The notes beneath the pieces were generated by a model. It made no database searches. It had not been told where the DNA came from and was given only the letters and a program-made list of their open reading frames with translations. A program made the translations under genes and the position numbers. Positions 1-8,524 of a stretch of DNA of 64,000 bases are shown piece by piece. This DNA is from Bacteroidales bacterium. Lineage in GTDB: Bacteria > Bacteroidota > Bacteroidia > Bacteroidales > UBA932. The stretch is taken from NCBI GenBank assembly GCA_017471045.1, contig JAFUWZ010000017.1, positions 27,146 to 91,145 of the forward strand, read 5' to 3'. Position 1 is the stretch's first letter. Each line of letters starts with the position of its first letter.

Positions 1-1
1 T

Positions 2-1930
2 TCCATCGAGTTCTACGAGGGTTATATGAACGGCAAGGGACGCCGCGTCGCCGGCTCCGATCATAAGAAGCCGACGATGGGCGCCAATCTGGCGTTCTTC
101 TTCGATTACCAGATGAACTGGATGTACTGGCGTTATTTCATGTGGAATTTCGTCGGCCGCCAGAACGAAATCCACGGGCAGACGCCCGGCGACCTCGACT
201 ACGGCAACTGGGAGAGCGGCATCAAGCCGCTCGACGAGATCCGCCTGGGCGACCAGTCCCTGGCGCCGGAGGCCCTGCGTCACAACAAGGGCAAGAACCA
301 CTATTACTTCCTGCCGCTGCTGCTGGGCCTGCTGGGCCTTTTCTTCCAGTTTGCCCGCGACAAGCGGGGCTGCTGGCTGGTCTTCCTGCTGTTCTTCATG
401 ACTGGCATCGCGGTGGTGGTGTACCTCAACCAGCCGCCCTATCAGGTCCGTGAGCGGGACTACGCCTATGCGGGCTCGTTCTATGCATTCAGCATCTGGA
501 TCGGGTTTGCGGTAGCCGCGATCTACACCTGGATCCGGGATGCGATGAAGAAAGAAAACAGCGTGGCGCTCGCGGCTGCGACGACGGCCGTCTGCCTCTG
601 CGTGCCGGCCTTGATGGCTGCCCAGAACTGGGACGACCATGACCGCAGCCATCGCTACACGGCGGTCGAGATGGCGCGCAATTATCTCAATTCCGTCGGT
701 CCGGACGGCATCCTGATCACCCACGGCGACAATGATACCTTCCCGCTCTGGTATGCGCAGGAAGTCGAAGAGGTGCGCCCCGACGTGCGCATCTGCAATA
801 CCTCCCTGCTCGGTACGGACTGGCACATCGACCAGATGACCTGGGCGGTCAACCGGTCCGCTCCGCTCGACCTGAGCATCCCGCACCGCATGTACCTGTA
901 CGGGACCAACGAATATGTCTATATCAATGACGCCAAGGAGCAGCCGATGCTGCTTTCTGACGTGATCAAGATCTTCAAGCATCCGGACATCAAGGTCCAG
1001 CTGTCGAGCGGCCGGAAGGCAGATTACATCATTGCCCGCAAGCTGATCATCCCGGTCAACCGGGAGAACGCCCTCCGGTCGGGCATCGTGCCGGCTGGCA
1101 TGGCGGACCGGATCCAGGATACGATCACCTTGGAAATCCCCGCCGGCAAGAATTACCTGACCAAGCCGGAGCTTTTCATGCTCGATCTGCTGTCCAATTA
1201 TCAGTGGGACCGTCCGATCCATGTCCTCAGCCAGGGCGGAGACCTGGACATCGGGCTGAAAGAGTATCTGATGTATGACGGATTCTCCTGCCACCTCATC
1301 CCGTTCAAGAACAAGATCGGTTCTACGTATCCGGGGCTGGTCGATCCGGACCGGCTGTACAAGCAGATGACCGAAAGCTTCAGTTGGGAAGCCCTGCGGC
1401 GGGATGATTATTTCGTCGACTACCAGAACCTGATCACGCACTTGGGCGTGCTTTCCGAGCGGAGCATCTTCGTCCAGGCGGCCAACGGATTCCTGGACAA
1501 CAGGCAGTATGACCGGGCGCTGGAGATGCTGGACCTGTGCCAGAAGTGTGTGCCGGACAGCCTGTATCCGCTGGAGTCCGTCTGCCTCGGCTTCACGGGC
1601 AACGACTACATGGTCATCACGATGGTGGACCAGTACCTCCTGCTGGGCCAGCGCGAGAAGGGCCTGACCCTGGCCGCCAAGCTGGGAGACGGACTGCTCA
1701 CCGACATCCGATACTACATGCAGAGCTATCCCTATACGAAGGGCAATATCGAGACGTGTTCGAATTATATTTCCTATCTGGCGGAGACGTTGCGGGACCG
1801 TCACGAACTGGAGATGTCCGGTATGCTGCTGGACAACCTGAAGGCGCTGCTCAGCGGGGAACCGTTGCCGGGCCGCGGCGATCCGGCCCCGGCCGCAGCG
1901 CCTGCCGGGGAGGCCGGCGGGGCGAGTTAG
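2..1930 (+). CDS. DUF2723 (GT117-type) membrane protein, 5'-truncated by the window edge
   Basis: The reading frame is open at the left edge and the first in-window ATG lies well inside the protein, so this is the C-terminal part of a larger protein. Family members are usually around 1000 residues or more. Three or four hydrophobic segments are followed by the conserved stretch PPYQVRERDYAYAGSFYAF and, about 80 residues on, GDNDTFPLWYAQEVE; both are typical of DUF2723. The family is annotated as glycosyltransferase GT117 and compared with protein O-mannosyltransferases. The expected arrangement is a multipass inner-membrane part with a soluble C-terminal part. The last ~20 residues are a low-complexity Ala/Pro/Gly tail. 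The stop codon overlaps that of the convergent methyltransferase gene. Family assignment is secure; the biochemical role is known only by family analogy. Confidence 0.88.
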   Translation, partial: SIEFYEGYMNGKGRRVAGSDHKKPTMGANLAFFFDYQMNWMYWRYFMWNFVGRQNEIHGQTPGDLDYGNWESGIKPLDEIRLGDQSLAPEALRHNKGKNHYYFLPLLLGLLGLFFQFARDKRGCWLVFLLFFMTGIAVVVYLNQPPYQVRERDYAYAGSFYAFSIWIGFAVAAIYTWIRDAMKKENSVALAAATTAVCLCVPALMAAQNWDDHDRSHRYTAVEMARNYLNSVGPDGILITHGDNDTFPLWYAQEVEEVRPDVRICNTSLLGTDWHIDQMTWAVNRSAPLDLSIPHRMYLYGTNEYVYINDAKEQPMLLSDVIKIFKHPDIKVQLSSGRKADYIIARKLIIPVNRENALRSGIVPAGMADRIQDTITLEIPAGKNYLTKPELFMLDLLSNYQWDRPIHVLSQGGDLDIGLKEYLMYDGFSCHLIPFKNKIGSTYPGLVDPDRLYKQMTESFSWEALRRDDYFVDYQNLITHLGVLSERSIFVQAANGFLDNRQYDRALEMLDLCQKCVPDSLYPLESVCLGFTGNDYMVITMVDQYLLLGQREKGLTLAAKLGDGLLTDIRYYMQSYPYTKGNIETCSNYISYLAETLRDRHELEMSGMLLDNLKALLSGEPLPGRGDPAPAAAPAGEAGGAS

Positions 1931-2856
1931 CGCTTCAGGCGCACGAAGATGGAGAGCGGGAGGGCTTTGCCGAAGCGGTCACGCAAGGCGAGCTCCCCGC
2001 TTTCCATTTGGCATCCGTCCTTCAGGCGGAAGGCTTCGCGGAGCGTGGTCTCGCCGAGCAGGGGAGAGTAGCCGTTGGAGTAGAGGTTGAGGACCAGGAA
2101 GCTGTCCTTCGGCGCCAGGATCTGCGCGACGGTCCGGAGCATCTCGAAGAGACACTCGTCGAGTTTCCATTTCTCGCCGTCAGGGCCGTGCCCATAGGCG
2201 GGCGGGTCCAGGATGATCCCTTGGTAGATATTGCCGCGCTTGGCTTCGCGGCGGGCAAATTTCATCGCGTCCTCGACGACCCAGCGGATGTCCTGCAGGC
2301 CGCTGCGCTCCATGTTGCCGTTGGCCCAGGTGACGACCTGGCGCACGGAGTCGAGATGGGTGACGTCGGCCCCGGCGGCGCGGGCGGCCAGGGAGGCGGC
2401 GCCGGTGTAGGCGAAGAGGTTGAGGACCCGCGGCCTGGGGGCGCCGGACTGCCGGGAAGACACGACGAGCGTGGAGGTTTCCCGGTAGATATATTCCCAG
2501 TTGGCGGCCTGCTCGGGAAAGACGCCCACATGCTTGAAGGAGGTCAGGCCGAGGCGCAGGCTGAAATCCAGCCCTTCCTGGGCGCCCCGGTAGCGGATGT
2601 ACCACTGGTCGTCCATCTTGCGCAGGCGCTCCCAGGTGCCGCTGTCTTCCTTGCCGGCCTTGGCAAATCCGGCGCCGGGCTTGAAGCGCGTGTGGGTGGC
2701 CCTGGCCCATTCCTGGGCGCTGAGGGTCTTGTTCCAGAGCGCCTTGGGCTCCGGGCGGGCCAGGACGTAGCTGCCGAAGCGTTCGAGCTTCTCGCCGTCG
2801 CCGCTGTCGAGCAGTTCGTAGTCTTTCCAATAGGTGCCGGGATACTCGATGGTCAT
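1927..2856 (-). CDS. Class I SAM-dependent rRNA methyltransferase (RlmI-like)
   Basis: 309 residues. The SAM-binding motif I is VLNLFAYTGAASLAAR (residues 144-159), and the catalytic/substrate loop DPPAYG is at about 217-222, followed by the family's GEKWKLD stretch. The N-terminal third carries the short strand-rich segments seen in Bacteroidota versions of this family. Such proteins are usually annotated as 23S rRNA (cytosine or guanine) methyltransferases; the exact base is not readable here. The ATG lies 3 nt after the stop of the thioesterase gene on the same strand, so the two are probably co-transcribed from the divergent promoter region upstream of pgk. Its TAA overlaps the TAG of the convergent DUF2723 gene. 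Confidence 0.88.
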   Translation of the reverse strand: MTIEYPGTYWKDYELLDSGDGEKLERFGSYVLARPEPKALWNKTLSAQEWARATHTRFKPGAGFAKAGKEDSGTWERLRKMDDQWYIRYRGAQEGLDFSLRLGLTSFKHVGVFPEQAANWEYIYRETSTLVVSSRQSGAPRPRVLNLFAYTGAASLAARAAGADVTHLDSVRQVVTWANGNMERSGLQDIRWVVEDAMKFARREAKRGNIYQGIILDPPAYGHGPDGEKWKLDECLFEMLRTVAQILAPKDSFLVLNLYSNGYSPLLGETTLREAFRLKDGCQMESGELALRDRFGKALPLSIFVRLKR

Positions 2857-2859
2857 GGC

Positions 2860-3588
2860 TCAGAAGCTGAGTTTGCAGATGAAAACCTGGTTGTCGCCGA
2901 CGCGGCCTTCCACATAGTGGACCGGACCGTCGCAGGCGTGCAGGAGCCCGACCGTTTCGCCGGGACGGGCTTCCCGGTTGAAATTGATCTCGATCTCCTT
3001 GAGCGAGTGGTTGAATGTCAGTTCGTCCGGCAGGCAATCCATCGCCCAGGAGGTGTATCGGGTGTTGTTGACGTGGTGGTTGGAGTCCACGTCGGAGTAT
3101 CGGACGGGATGGTCGGCGACTTTTCGGAGGGGCAGTGCGCGGGGGATGACGATCTTGCCGGCCGGGCTTTCGATCGCATGTCCGGGATGCTCGGGATCCG
3201 CGGGGATGATCTCGGCGAGGCCGTCGGGACGCAGCATCCGGCGCTGGTCGATCTCCATGATGACCCAGGAACTGGTCGCGCTGACGAGGACCTGGCCTTC
3301 CGGGTCCAGGACCTGATAGTCACGCAGGAAAAAGACCGAATGGACCCCCTTGTGCCAGGTCTTGAGGGTGATGGGCTGGTATCGCACGGGCATCCGGTCG
3401 AAGCGCACGTGCATCCGCGCCAGGACCCAGACCGCATGGGCGGCCTCCAGGGTGACCGTGTCGTCGAAATGGCGCTCCTTGGCGCCGATGGTGGCGATCT
3501 CCTGGGCGATTTCCATGAAGGCGGCCGGGCGCAGGCAGTCGCGCACATCGGTCATATAGGTCGTAACGTTGAGTTGCTGTTGGGGCAT
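2860..3588 (-). CDS. Acyl-ACP thioesterase
   Basis: 242 residues from the chosen start, reading MPQQQLNVTTYMTD. The frame stays open upstream, but that extension runs through an AT-rich promoter region and its translation is not protein-like, so the internal ATG is preferred. The protein has two hot-dog repeats as in the FatA/FatB-like bacterial family. The second repeat contains SDVDSNHHVNNTRY (about residues 165-178), the characteristic Asn/His catalytic region. It would release free fatty acids from acyl-ACP in the cytoplasm and so set acyl chain length. It is translationally adjacent to the methyltransferase and divergent from pgk. Confidence 0.9.
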   Translation of the reverse strand: MPQQQLNVTTYMTDVRDCLRPAAFMEIAQEIATIGAKERHFDDTVTLEAAHAVWVLARMHVRFDRMPVRYQPITLKTWHKGVHSVFFLRDYQVLDPEGQVLVSATSSWVIMEIDQRRMLRPDGLAEIIPADPEHPGHAIESPAGKIVIPRALPLRKVADHPVRYSDVDSNHHVNNTRYTSWAMDCLPDELTFNHSLKEIEINFNREARPGETVGLLHACDGPVHYVEGRVGDNQVFICKLSF

Positions 3589-3608
3589 AATCACTTGGGT
3601 TGAGGTGA

Positions 3609-3616
3609 CAAAGTTA
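3609..3616 (-). promoter_or_regulatory. Probable -7 box for the thioesterase/methyltransferase unit
   Basis: Read on the minus strand this is TAACTTTG, matching the Bacteroidota TAnnTTTG box, 20 nt upstream of the thioesterase ATG. No good -33 TTTG lies at the usual 19-21 nt spacing (the nearest candidates are spaced 12 and 22 nt), so this is only a moderate call. Confidence 0.45.
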
Positions 3617-3646
3617 GCAACTTTGCCGCAAACGGCACCAATATAT

Positions 3647-3676
3647 TTTGTGTTCGTGGAATAATTCTTAAATTTG
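3647..3676 (+). promoter_or_regulatory. pgk promoter, Bacteroidota type
   Basis: TTTG at 3647-3650, an 18-nt spacer and TAAATTTG at 3669-3676. The -7 box ends 39 nt upstream of the pgk ATG, giving a leader of about 30 nt. It is divergent from the thioesterase promoter. Confidence 0.65.
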
Positions 3677-3715
3677 TAGGCTTTGTGAAAATAATTGTAA
3701 ATAGCAGTATATTTT

Positions 3716-4969
3716 ATGCAACAGTACATTGATTCCTACGATTTCGCCGGCAAGAAGGCGATCGTCCGCGTGGATTTCAACGTCCCGCTCAACGAAAACT
3801 TTGAGATCACTGATGATACCCGCATCCGGGCGGCCATCCCTACGCTCAAGAAAGTCCTCGAGAAGGGTGGAGCCTTGATCATCATGTCCCATCTCGGCCG
3901 TCCGAAAGGTGTGGATGCCAAGTTCTCCCTCAAGCACATCGTGGACCACGTCTCCGAGAAGCTCGGCGTACCCGTCCAGTTCGCGCCCGACTGCCAGAAG
4001 GCCGATGAGATGGCCGCTGCGCTGAAGCCGGGTCAGGCCCTGCTGCTGGAGAACCTGCGTTTCTACGCGGAAGAGGAAGGTAAGCCCCGCGGTCTCAAGG
4101 AAGATGCGACGGACGAGGAGAAGAAAGCGGCCAAGGCGGCCGTGAAGGAGAGCCAGAAGGCGTTCACCGCCAAGCTCGCTTCCTATGCCGACTGCTACAT
4201 CAACGACGCGTTCGGCACGGCCCACCGCGCCCACGCCAGCACCGCCCTTATCGCCAAATATTTCCCGAATGACAAGATGTTCGGTTACCTGATGGAAGGC
4301 GAGATCAAGGCGATCGACAATGTCCTCAAAAATGCCGAGCGCCCGCTGACGGCCATTATCGGCGGCTCCAAGGTGTCCTCCAAGCTCGCCGTCCTCAAGA
4401 ACCTGGTCGGCAAGGTGGACAACCTGATCATTGGCGGCGGCATGGGATACACCTTCATCAAGGCCCAGGGCGGCCAGATCGGCCTGTCCCTGCACGAGGA
4501 TGACCTCATCCCTGATGCCCTCGCGATCCTCGAGGCGGCCAGGGAAAAGGGTGTCAAGGTCTGCATCGCCCAGGATGCCGTCTGCACCCAGGAGTTCTCC
4601 AACGAGGCCCGGACGGAAGTCTTTCCTTCGACGGCCATCCCGGCCGACTGGGAGGGTGTGGATGCCGGTCCCGAGACGCTCAAGGGTTGGAAAGGCGTGA
4701 TCGATTCTTCCAAGACCATCCTCTGGAACGGTCCCGTCGGCGTGTTTGAGATCCCGAAATTTGCCAACGGCACCCTGACGGTCGCGAAGGACCTCGCCGA
4801 AGTGACGGCCAAGGGCGCCTACACCCTGGTCGGCGGCGGTGACTCCGTCGCAGCCGTGACCAAGATGGGCTTCGCCCAGAAAGTAAGCTACGTCTCCACC
4901 GGCGGTGGTGCGATGCTCGAGGCGATCGAGGGCAAGGAACTGCCCGGCATCGCCGCCATCCGCGAATAA
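3716..4969 (+). CDS. pgk: Phosphoglycerate kinase
   Basis: 417 residues, full length for the bacterial family. It converts 1,3-bisphosphoglycerate and ADP to 3-phosphoglycerate and ATP in glycolysis. The N-terminal substrate-binding signature is [11 protein letters not shown], followed by the arginine-bearing HLGRPKG loop. C-terminal nucleotide-domain motifs [17 protein letters not shown] and [11 protein letters not shown] are all present. A ~15-residue Lys/Glu-rich insertion around residues 120-145 is common in Bacteroidota enzymes. lgt starts 16 nt downstream, so the two are probably co-transcribed. Confidence 0.97.
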   Translation: MQQYIDSYDFAGKKAIVRVDFNVPLNENFEITDDTRIRAAIPTLKKVLEKGGALIIMSHLGRPKGVDAKFSLKHIVDHVSEKLGVPVQFAPDCQKADEMAAALKPGQALLLENLRFYAEEEGKPRGLKEDATDEEKKAAKAAVKESQKAFTAKLASYADCYINDAFGTAHRAHASTALIAKYFPNDKMFGYLMEGEIKAIDNVLKNAERPLTAIIGGSKVSSKLAVLKNLVGKVDNLIIGGGMGYTFIKAQGGQIGLSLHEDDLIPDALAILEAAREKGVKVCIAQDAVCTQEFSNEARTEVFPSTAIPADWEGVDAGPETLKGWKGVIDSSKTILWNGPVGVFEIPKFANGTLTVAKDLAEVTAKGAYTLVGGGDSVAAVTKMGFAQKVSYVSTGGGAMLEAIEGKELPGIAAIRE

Positions 4970-4985
4970 GCGATAAAGACAAGAT

Positions 4986-5870
4986 ATGAACCTGCTTCTC
5001 GTCCATTGGCACGTCGATCCCGTGCTCTTCCATATCGGGAGCCTGGAGATCCGCTGGTACTCGCTGCTCTTCGTGGCGGGATTCATCCTCGGCTGGTACA
5101 TCTTCAAATGGTTCTTCAAGCGGGAGGGGATCCCGGAGAAACTGCTGGATCCGTTGCTGTACACCCTGCTGGGTGCGACCATCGTCGGTGCCCGCCTGGG
5201 TCACTGCTGCTTCTACCAGCCGGACTACTATTTCGGCAGCTGGCAGGGTTTCTGGGAGATCTTCATGCCGTGGAAAGGAGGTCTCGCGAGCCACGGCGGC
5301 GCCATCGCGCTGTTGCTGGCGATGTGGTGGTTTGCCCGTCACTATGGCAGGAAGCACGATTTCGACTACCTCTGGATCATGGATCACCTGTGCATCGCCG
5401 TGGCGTTCGCAGGCTGTTTCATCCGCCTGGGCAATCTCTTCAATTCGGAGATCTACGGCGATGTGACGAGCCTCCCGTGGGGCTTCATCTACGAACTGCG
5501 GGGTGAGACGGAGCCGAAGCATCCGACGCAGCTGTACGAGGCGTTGAGCTATCTGATCCTCGGGCTGGTGATGGTCTGGATCTACTGGAAACGGCTGGAC
5601 AAGGTCCACCGGGGCTTCTTCTTCGGTCTTTTCCTGGTGGGCTGCTTCGGGATGCGCTTCCTGATCGAGTTCATCAAGGAGCCCCAGGTCGGCTTCGAGG
5701 AGGGCATGGTGCTCAACATGGGTCAGCTCCTCTCGATCCCGTTCGTGATCGCCGGTATCGCACTGCTGGTCTATGCGGCGGTGACGAAGCGTCCGGCGCG
5801 GGCCGTTCACCCGGAGGAAACGCCAAGAAAGCAGGCGCCTACCCACTATGCAAAAAGTTTGCGTGGATAA
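4986..5870 (+). CDS. lgt: Prolipoprotein diacylglyceryl transferase
   Basis: 294 residues, multipass inner-membrane protein. It transfers diacylglycerol from phosphatidylglycerol to the lipobox cysteine of prolipoproteins, a step needed by the many lipoproteins encoded in this window. Visible family features are VHWHVDPVLF near the start, GGLASHGGAIA (the HG loop, about residues 99-109), the signature RLGNLFNSEIYG (about residues 147-158) and HPTQLYEA. At least six hydrophobic segments can be counted. The last ~30 residues are hydrophilic and basic. It follows pgk by 16 nt. Confidence 0.96.
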   Translation: MNLLLVHWHVDPVLFHIGSLEIRWYSLLFVAGFILGWYIFKWFFKREGIPEKLLDPLLYTLLGATIVGARLGHCCFYQPDYYFGSWQGFWEIFMPWKGGLASHGGAIALLLAMWWFARHYGRKHDFDYLWIMDHLCIAVAFAGCFIRLGNLFNSEIYGDVTSLPWGFIYELRGETEPKHPTQLYEALSYLILGLVMVWIYWKRLDKVHRGFFFGLFLVGCFGMRFLIEFIKEPQVGFEEGMVLNMGQLLSIPFVIAGIALLVYAAVTKRPARAVHPEETPRKQAPTHYAKSLRG

Positions 5871-5890
5871 TGAGTATGGTGTAATCTTTG
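5858..5890 (+). promoter_or_regulatory. Candidate promoter of the RND efflux operon
   Basis: TTTG at 5858-5861, a 21-nt spacer and AATCTTTG at 5883-5890, one mismatch from TAnnTTTG. It overlaps the last codons of lgt. The expected start point falls at about the first base of the 12-bp inverted repeat that follows. Confidence 0.5.
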
Positions 5891-5896
5891 TAGCAA

Positions 5897-5928
5897 ATCA
5901 GTGCCGCTTCTTCGGGAGCGGCACTGAT
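5897..5928 (+). promoter_or_regulatory. Perfect 12-bp inverted repeat in the leader of the efflux operon
   Basis: ATCAGTGCCGCT (5897-5908) and its exact complement AGCGGCACTGAT (5917-5928) flank an 8-nt loop. No T-run follows, so it is a poor intrinsic terminator for lgt. It could be a 5'-end mRNA hairpin or a dyad operator for a local repressor. No regulator gene lies beside it. Confidence 0.6.
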
Positions 5929-5960
5929 GGTTAGTTATGTAGAAGGAAAGGTTGGTTTCT

Positions 5961-7439
5961 ATGAGGAAATATGTCCTGACGGCAGCATCCCTGCTGCTTC
6001 TGCTGCCCCTTGAGTCGGGGGCTCAATTCAAGGAAAAGGAGTTCGTGGATCCGGGCGGATCCAATCGGCTGGTGGACAAGACCGGCCTGTCGCAGGACCG
6101 GACGCTGGTTCTTACGCTCGAAGATGCGCTCAAGATCGCGCTCAGCGAGAACGTGTCTGTCAAGGTGGCAGACCGGGAGATCGAGCGCTCGCAATATGCC
6201 AAGCGGGGGACCTATGCGTCCCTGTTCCCGCAGATCGACGGTTCCGCGTCGTACCAGCGCACCATCAAGAAGCAGGTCATGTACATGGATTTCGACATGG
6301 GCGGCCTCTCCGGGATGGCGGCCGGCGGGGATGAGCAGACGGCGGCCGCCGAACTGCCCGGCGCCGGCAGCGGTTCCGCGATGAAGGACGGCTTCGAAGT
6401 CGGCCGGTGGAATACGTTCTCGGCCGGTGTTTCGGCCTCGATGCCGCTGATCAACGCCCAGCTCTGGAAGAATCTCCAGATCGCGGGCCAGGATGTTGAG
6501 CTGGCTGTCGAGAAGGCGCGCTCCTCGCGCCTGTCGATGATCACCCAGGTCAAGCAGGCCTTCTACACGGTCCTGCTGGCCAAGGAGGCGGTCAACGTGT
6601 ATCAGGAAGTCTATGACAATGCGCTCGAGAGTTTCACACAGACCGAGCGCCGCTTCAATGTCCAGAAGGCTTCCGAACTCGATTACAACCGGGCTAAGGC
6701 CACGGTCCAGAATGCGATCCCGCAGGTCTATGAGTCCGCCAATTCGGTGGCGCTGGGCCTGTGGCAGCTCAAGGCCGTGCTCGGGATGGACCTGGATACG
6801 GACATCGACGTCGCCGGGTCCTTGCAGGACTGGGCGGACCAGATGGTCTTCGATGTCGTGCCGGGAGATGAGGTCTCGCTGGACGACAACTCGACGATGC
6901 GCCAGCTCGCCATCCAGGCCGAGGAACTGGCCAATGCGGTCAAGATCCAGCAATATGCCGCCCTGCCGAGCCTGGCGCTGAGCTTCAACTACAGCATCAA
7001 TGCGATGACCAACGATTTCAATTTCAGCGAGTACCGCTGGTCGCCGTATTCGTTTGTGGGCCTGAGCCTGCAGATCCCGATCCTCGCCGGCGGGCGCCGC
7101 TACCACGCGGTCCGCCAGGCGCAGGTGCAGCGGGATGAACTGAACATGCAGCTGCGGGATACGGAGCGTCAGCTCCGGATCGCCATCCGGCAGTACCTCA
7201 GCCAGATGGAGACCAAGCTGAAGAGCTACCAGTCCGCGCAAGTGGCCGAGCAGACGGCCCGCAAGGCCTACGAGATCGCACTCAAGTCCTACAACGTGGG
7301 CCGGAGTACGATCACGGACCTCAACAGCGCCCAACTCGCCCTGACCCAGGCGGAGCTTGGTATCTCGCAGGCGATCTACGACTTCGTGCTCGCCAAGGCC
7401 CACCTCGAAGAGACCCTGGGCCACGATTTTACGGAATAA
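5961..7439 (+). CDS. TolC-family outer-membrane efflux protein
   Basis: 492 residues from ATG 5961, which is preceded by the purine-rich AGAAGGAAAGG. A TTG three codons upstream is less likely. An N-terminal signal sequence (MRKYVLTAASLLLLLPLESGA) precedes two long helical repeats of the outer-membrane efflux family, the second ending in SYNVGRSTITDLNSAQLALT, the usual helix-turn of TolC proteins. It would form the outer-membrane exit duct of the tripartite pump whose adaptor and inner-membrane pump follow 26 nt and about 1.1 kb downstream. Substrate cannot be deduced. Confidence 0.92.
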   Translation: MRKYVLTAASLLLLLPLESGAQFKEKEFVDPGGSNRLVDKTGLSQDRTLVLTLEDALKIALSENVSVKVADREIERSQYAKRGTYASLFPQIDGSASYQRTIKKQVMYMDFDMGGLSGMAAGGDEQTAAAELPGAGSGSAMKDGFEVGRWNTFSAGVSASMPLINAQLWKNLQIAGQDVELAVEKARSSRLSMITQVKQAFYTVLLAKEAVNVYQEVYDNALESFTQTERRFNVQKASELDYNRAKATVQNAIPQVYESANSVALGLWQLKAVLGMDLDTDIDVAGSLQDWADQMVFDVVPGDEVSLDDNSTMRQLAIQAEELANAVKIQQYAALPSLALSFNYSINAMTNDFNFSEYRWSPYSFVGLSLQIPILAGGRRYHAVRQAQVQRDELNMQLRDTERQLRIAIRQYLSQMETKLKSYQSAQVAEQTARKAYEIALKSYNVGRSTITDLNSAQLALTQAELGISQAIYDFVLAKAHLEETLGHDFTE

Positions 7440-7465
7440 TCCTCCCGATAATAAAGAAACGAAAT

Positions 7466-8509
7466 ATGAAACGGATTTTTCAATTTGGATGGATCGCAGT
7501 CGCGGCCGTGACGGTGGCTGCCTGCGCCGGTAAATCTTCGCAGAAAGCCTCCGAGCCCGCTTCGACGGCCTCCGCCGCTCCGGTCCAGGCAGGACCGGTC
7601 AAGGTCGAGACGGTCCTCGCTTCCGCGCGCGATGTCCCGCAGGACGAGACCTTCTCCTCCACGGTTCAGGCCTACGCGATCAACAACATCGTTCCGCAGA
7701 CCGGCGGACGCATCAAGAAAATCAATGTTGAAGTGGGCGACTTCGTCCGTGCCGGCCAGGTGCTGGCCGAAATGGACGCGCTCAACCTCGACCAGGCCCG
7801 GCTCAAACTGGTCAACGACTCGACCGAGCTGTCCCGCCTGCGCACACTCTTCCAGGAGGGCGGCGTGTCCCAGTCCGACTTCGAACAGGTCGAGCTGGCC
7901 TATAAGGTCAGCAAGTCCCAGTATGACAATTTGTTAGAAAATACGGTCCTGCGTTCGCCCATCAGCGGCGTGGTCACGGCCCGCGGTTATGACAAGGGCG
8001 ACATGTACGCCATGGCTTCTCCGATCTACGTGGTCCAGCAGATCACGCCGGTCAAGCTCCTGGTCGGCATCTCCGAGACGGACTACACCAAGCTGCACCG
8101 GGGCGACGCCGTGACCCTGACGGCCGATGCCCTGCCCGGCCGGGAATTCACCGGCAAGGTGGGCCGGATCTATCCCACGATCGACCCGGCTTCGCATACC
8201 TTCACCGCCGAGATCTTGGTGCCCAACAACGACCGGGCACTCCGTCCGGGCATGTACGCCCGCGTGAAGGTGACCTTCGAAGTCAACCACAGCATCGTGA
8301 TCCCGGATGCCGCCGTCGTGAAGCAGCAAGGCTCCGGCGTGCGCGTGGTCTATGTCGTCGGCCCGGACAATACGGTCGATCTCGTGGAGGTCAGGCCCGG
8401 TCGCCACATCGGCCGTGAGTATGAGATCCTGGAGGGCCTGTCCGAGGGTGACCGGGTGGTCGTCAAGGGCCATTCCACCCTGCGCAACGGGTCCCAGGTC
8501 ACGTTTTAA
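7466..8509 (+). CDS. RND efflux periplasmic adaptor (membrane fusion protein), lipoprotein
   Basis: 347 residues. The signal peptide ends in a lipobox (VTVAAC, Cys20), so the adaptor should be lipid-anchored on the periplasmic side. The order is typical for the family: a barrel-sandwich hybrid half (GGRIKKINVEVGDFVRAGQV), a short helical hairpin, the second lipoyl half (ENTVLRSPISGVVTARGY), then a beta-barrel domain and a membrane-proximal domain ending in LSEGDRVVVKG. It bridges the TolC-like protein and the RND pump. The pump gene starts 16 nt downstream. Confidence 0.94.
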   Translation: MKRIFQFGWIAVAAVTVAACAGKSSQKASEPASTASAAPVQAGPVKVETVLASARDVPQDETFSSTVQAYAINNIVPQTGGRIKKINVEVGDFVRAGQVLAEMDALNLDQARLKLVNDSTELSRLRTLFQEGGVSQSDFEQVELAYKVSKSQYDNLLENTVLRSPISGVVTARGYDKGDMYAMASPIYVVQQITPVKLLVGISETDYTKLHRGDAVTLTADALPGREFTGKVGRIYPTIDPASHTFTAEILVPNNDRALRPGMYARVKVTFEVNHSIVIPDAAVVKQQGSGVRVVYVVGPDNTVDLVEVRPGRHIGREYEILEGLSEGDRVVVKGHSTLRNGSQVTF

Positions 8510-8524
8510 GGGGGAGGCGCGCGT

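Noticed and set aside
1537-3603. Long plus-strand frame across the methyltransferase and thioesterase genes
   Set aside because: The minus-strand frames encode clear family motifs (DPPAYG, NHHVNNTRY); the plus-strand product is Gly/Ala/Val low-complexity shadow sequence.
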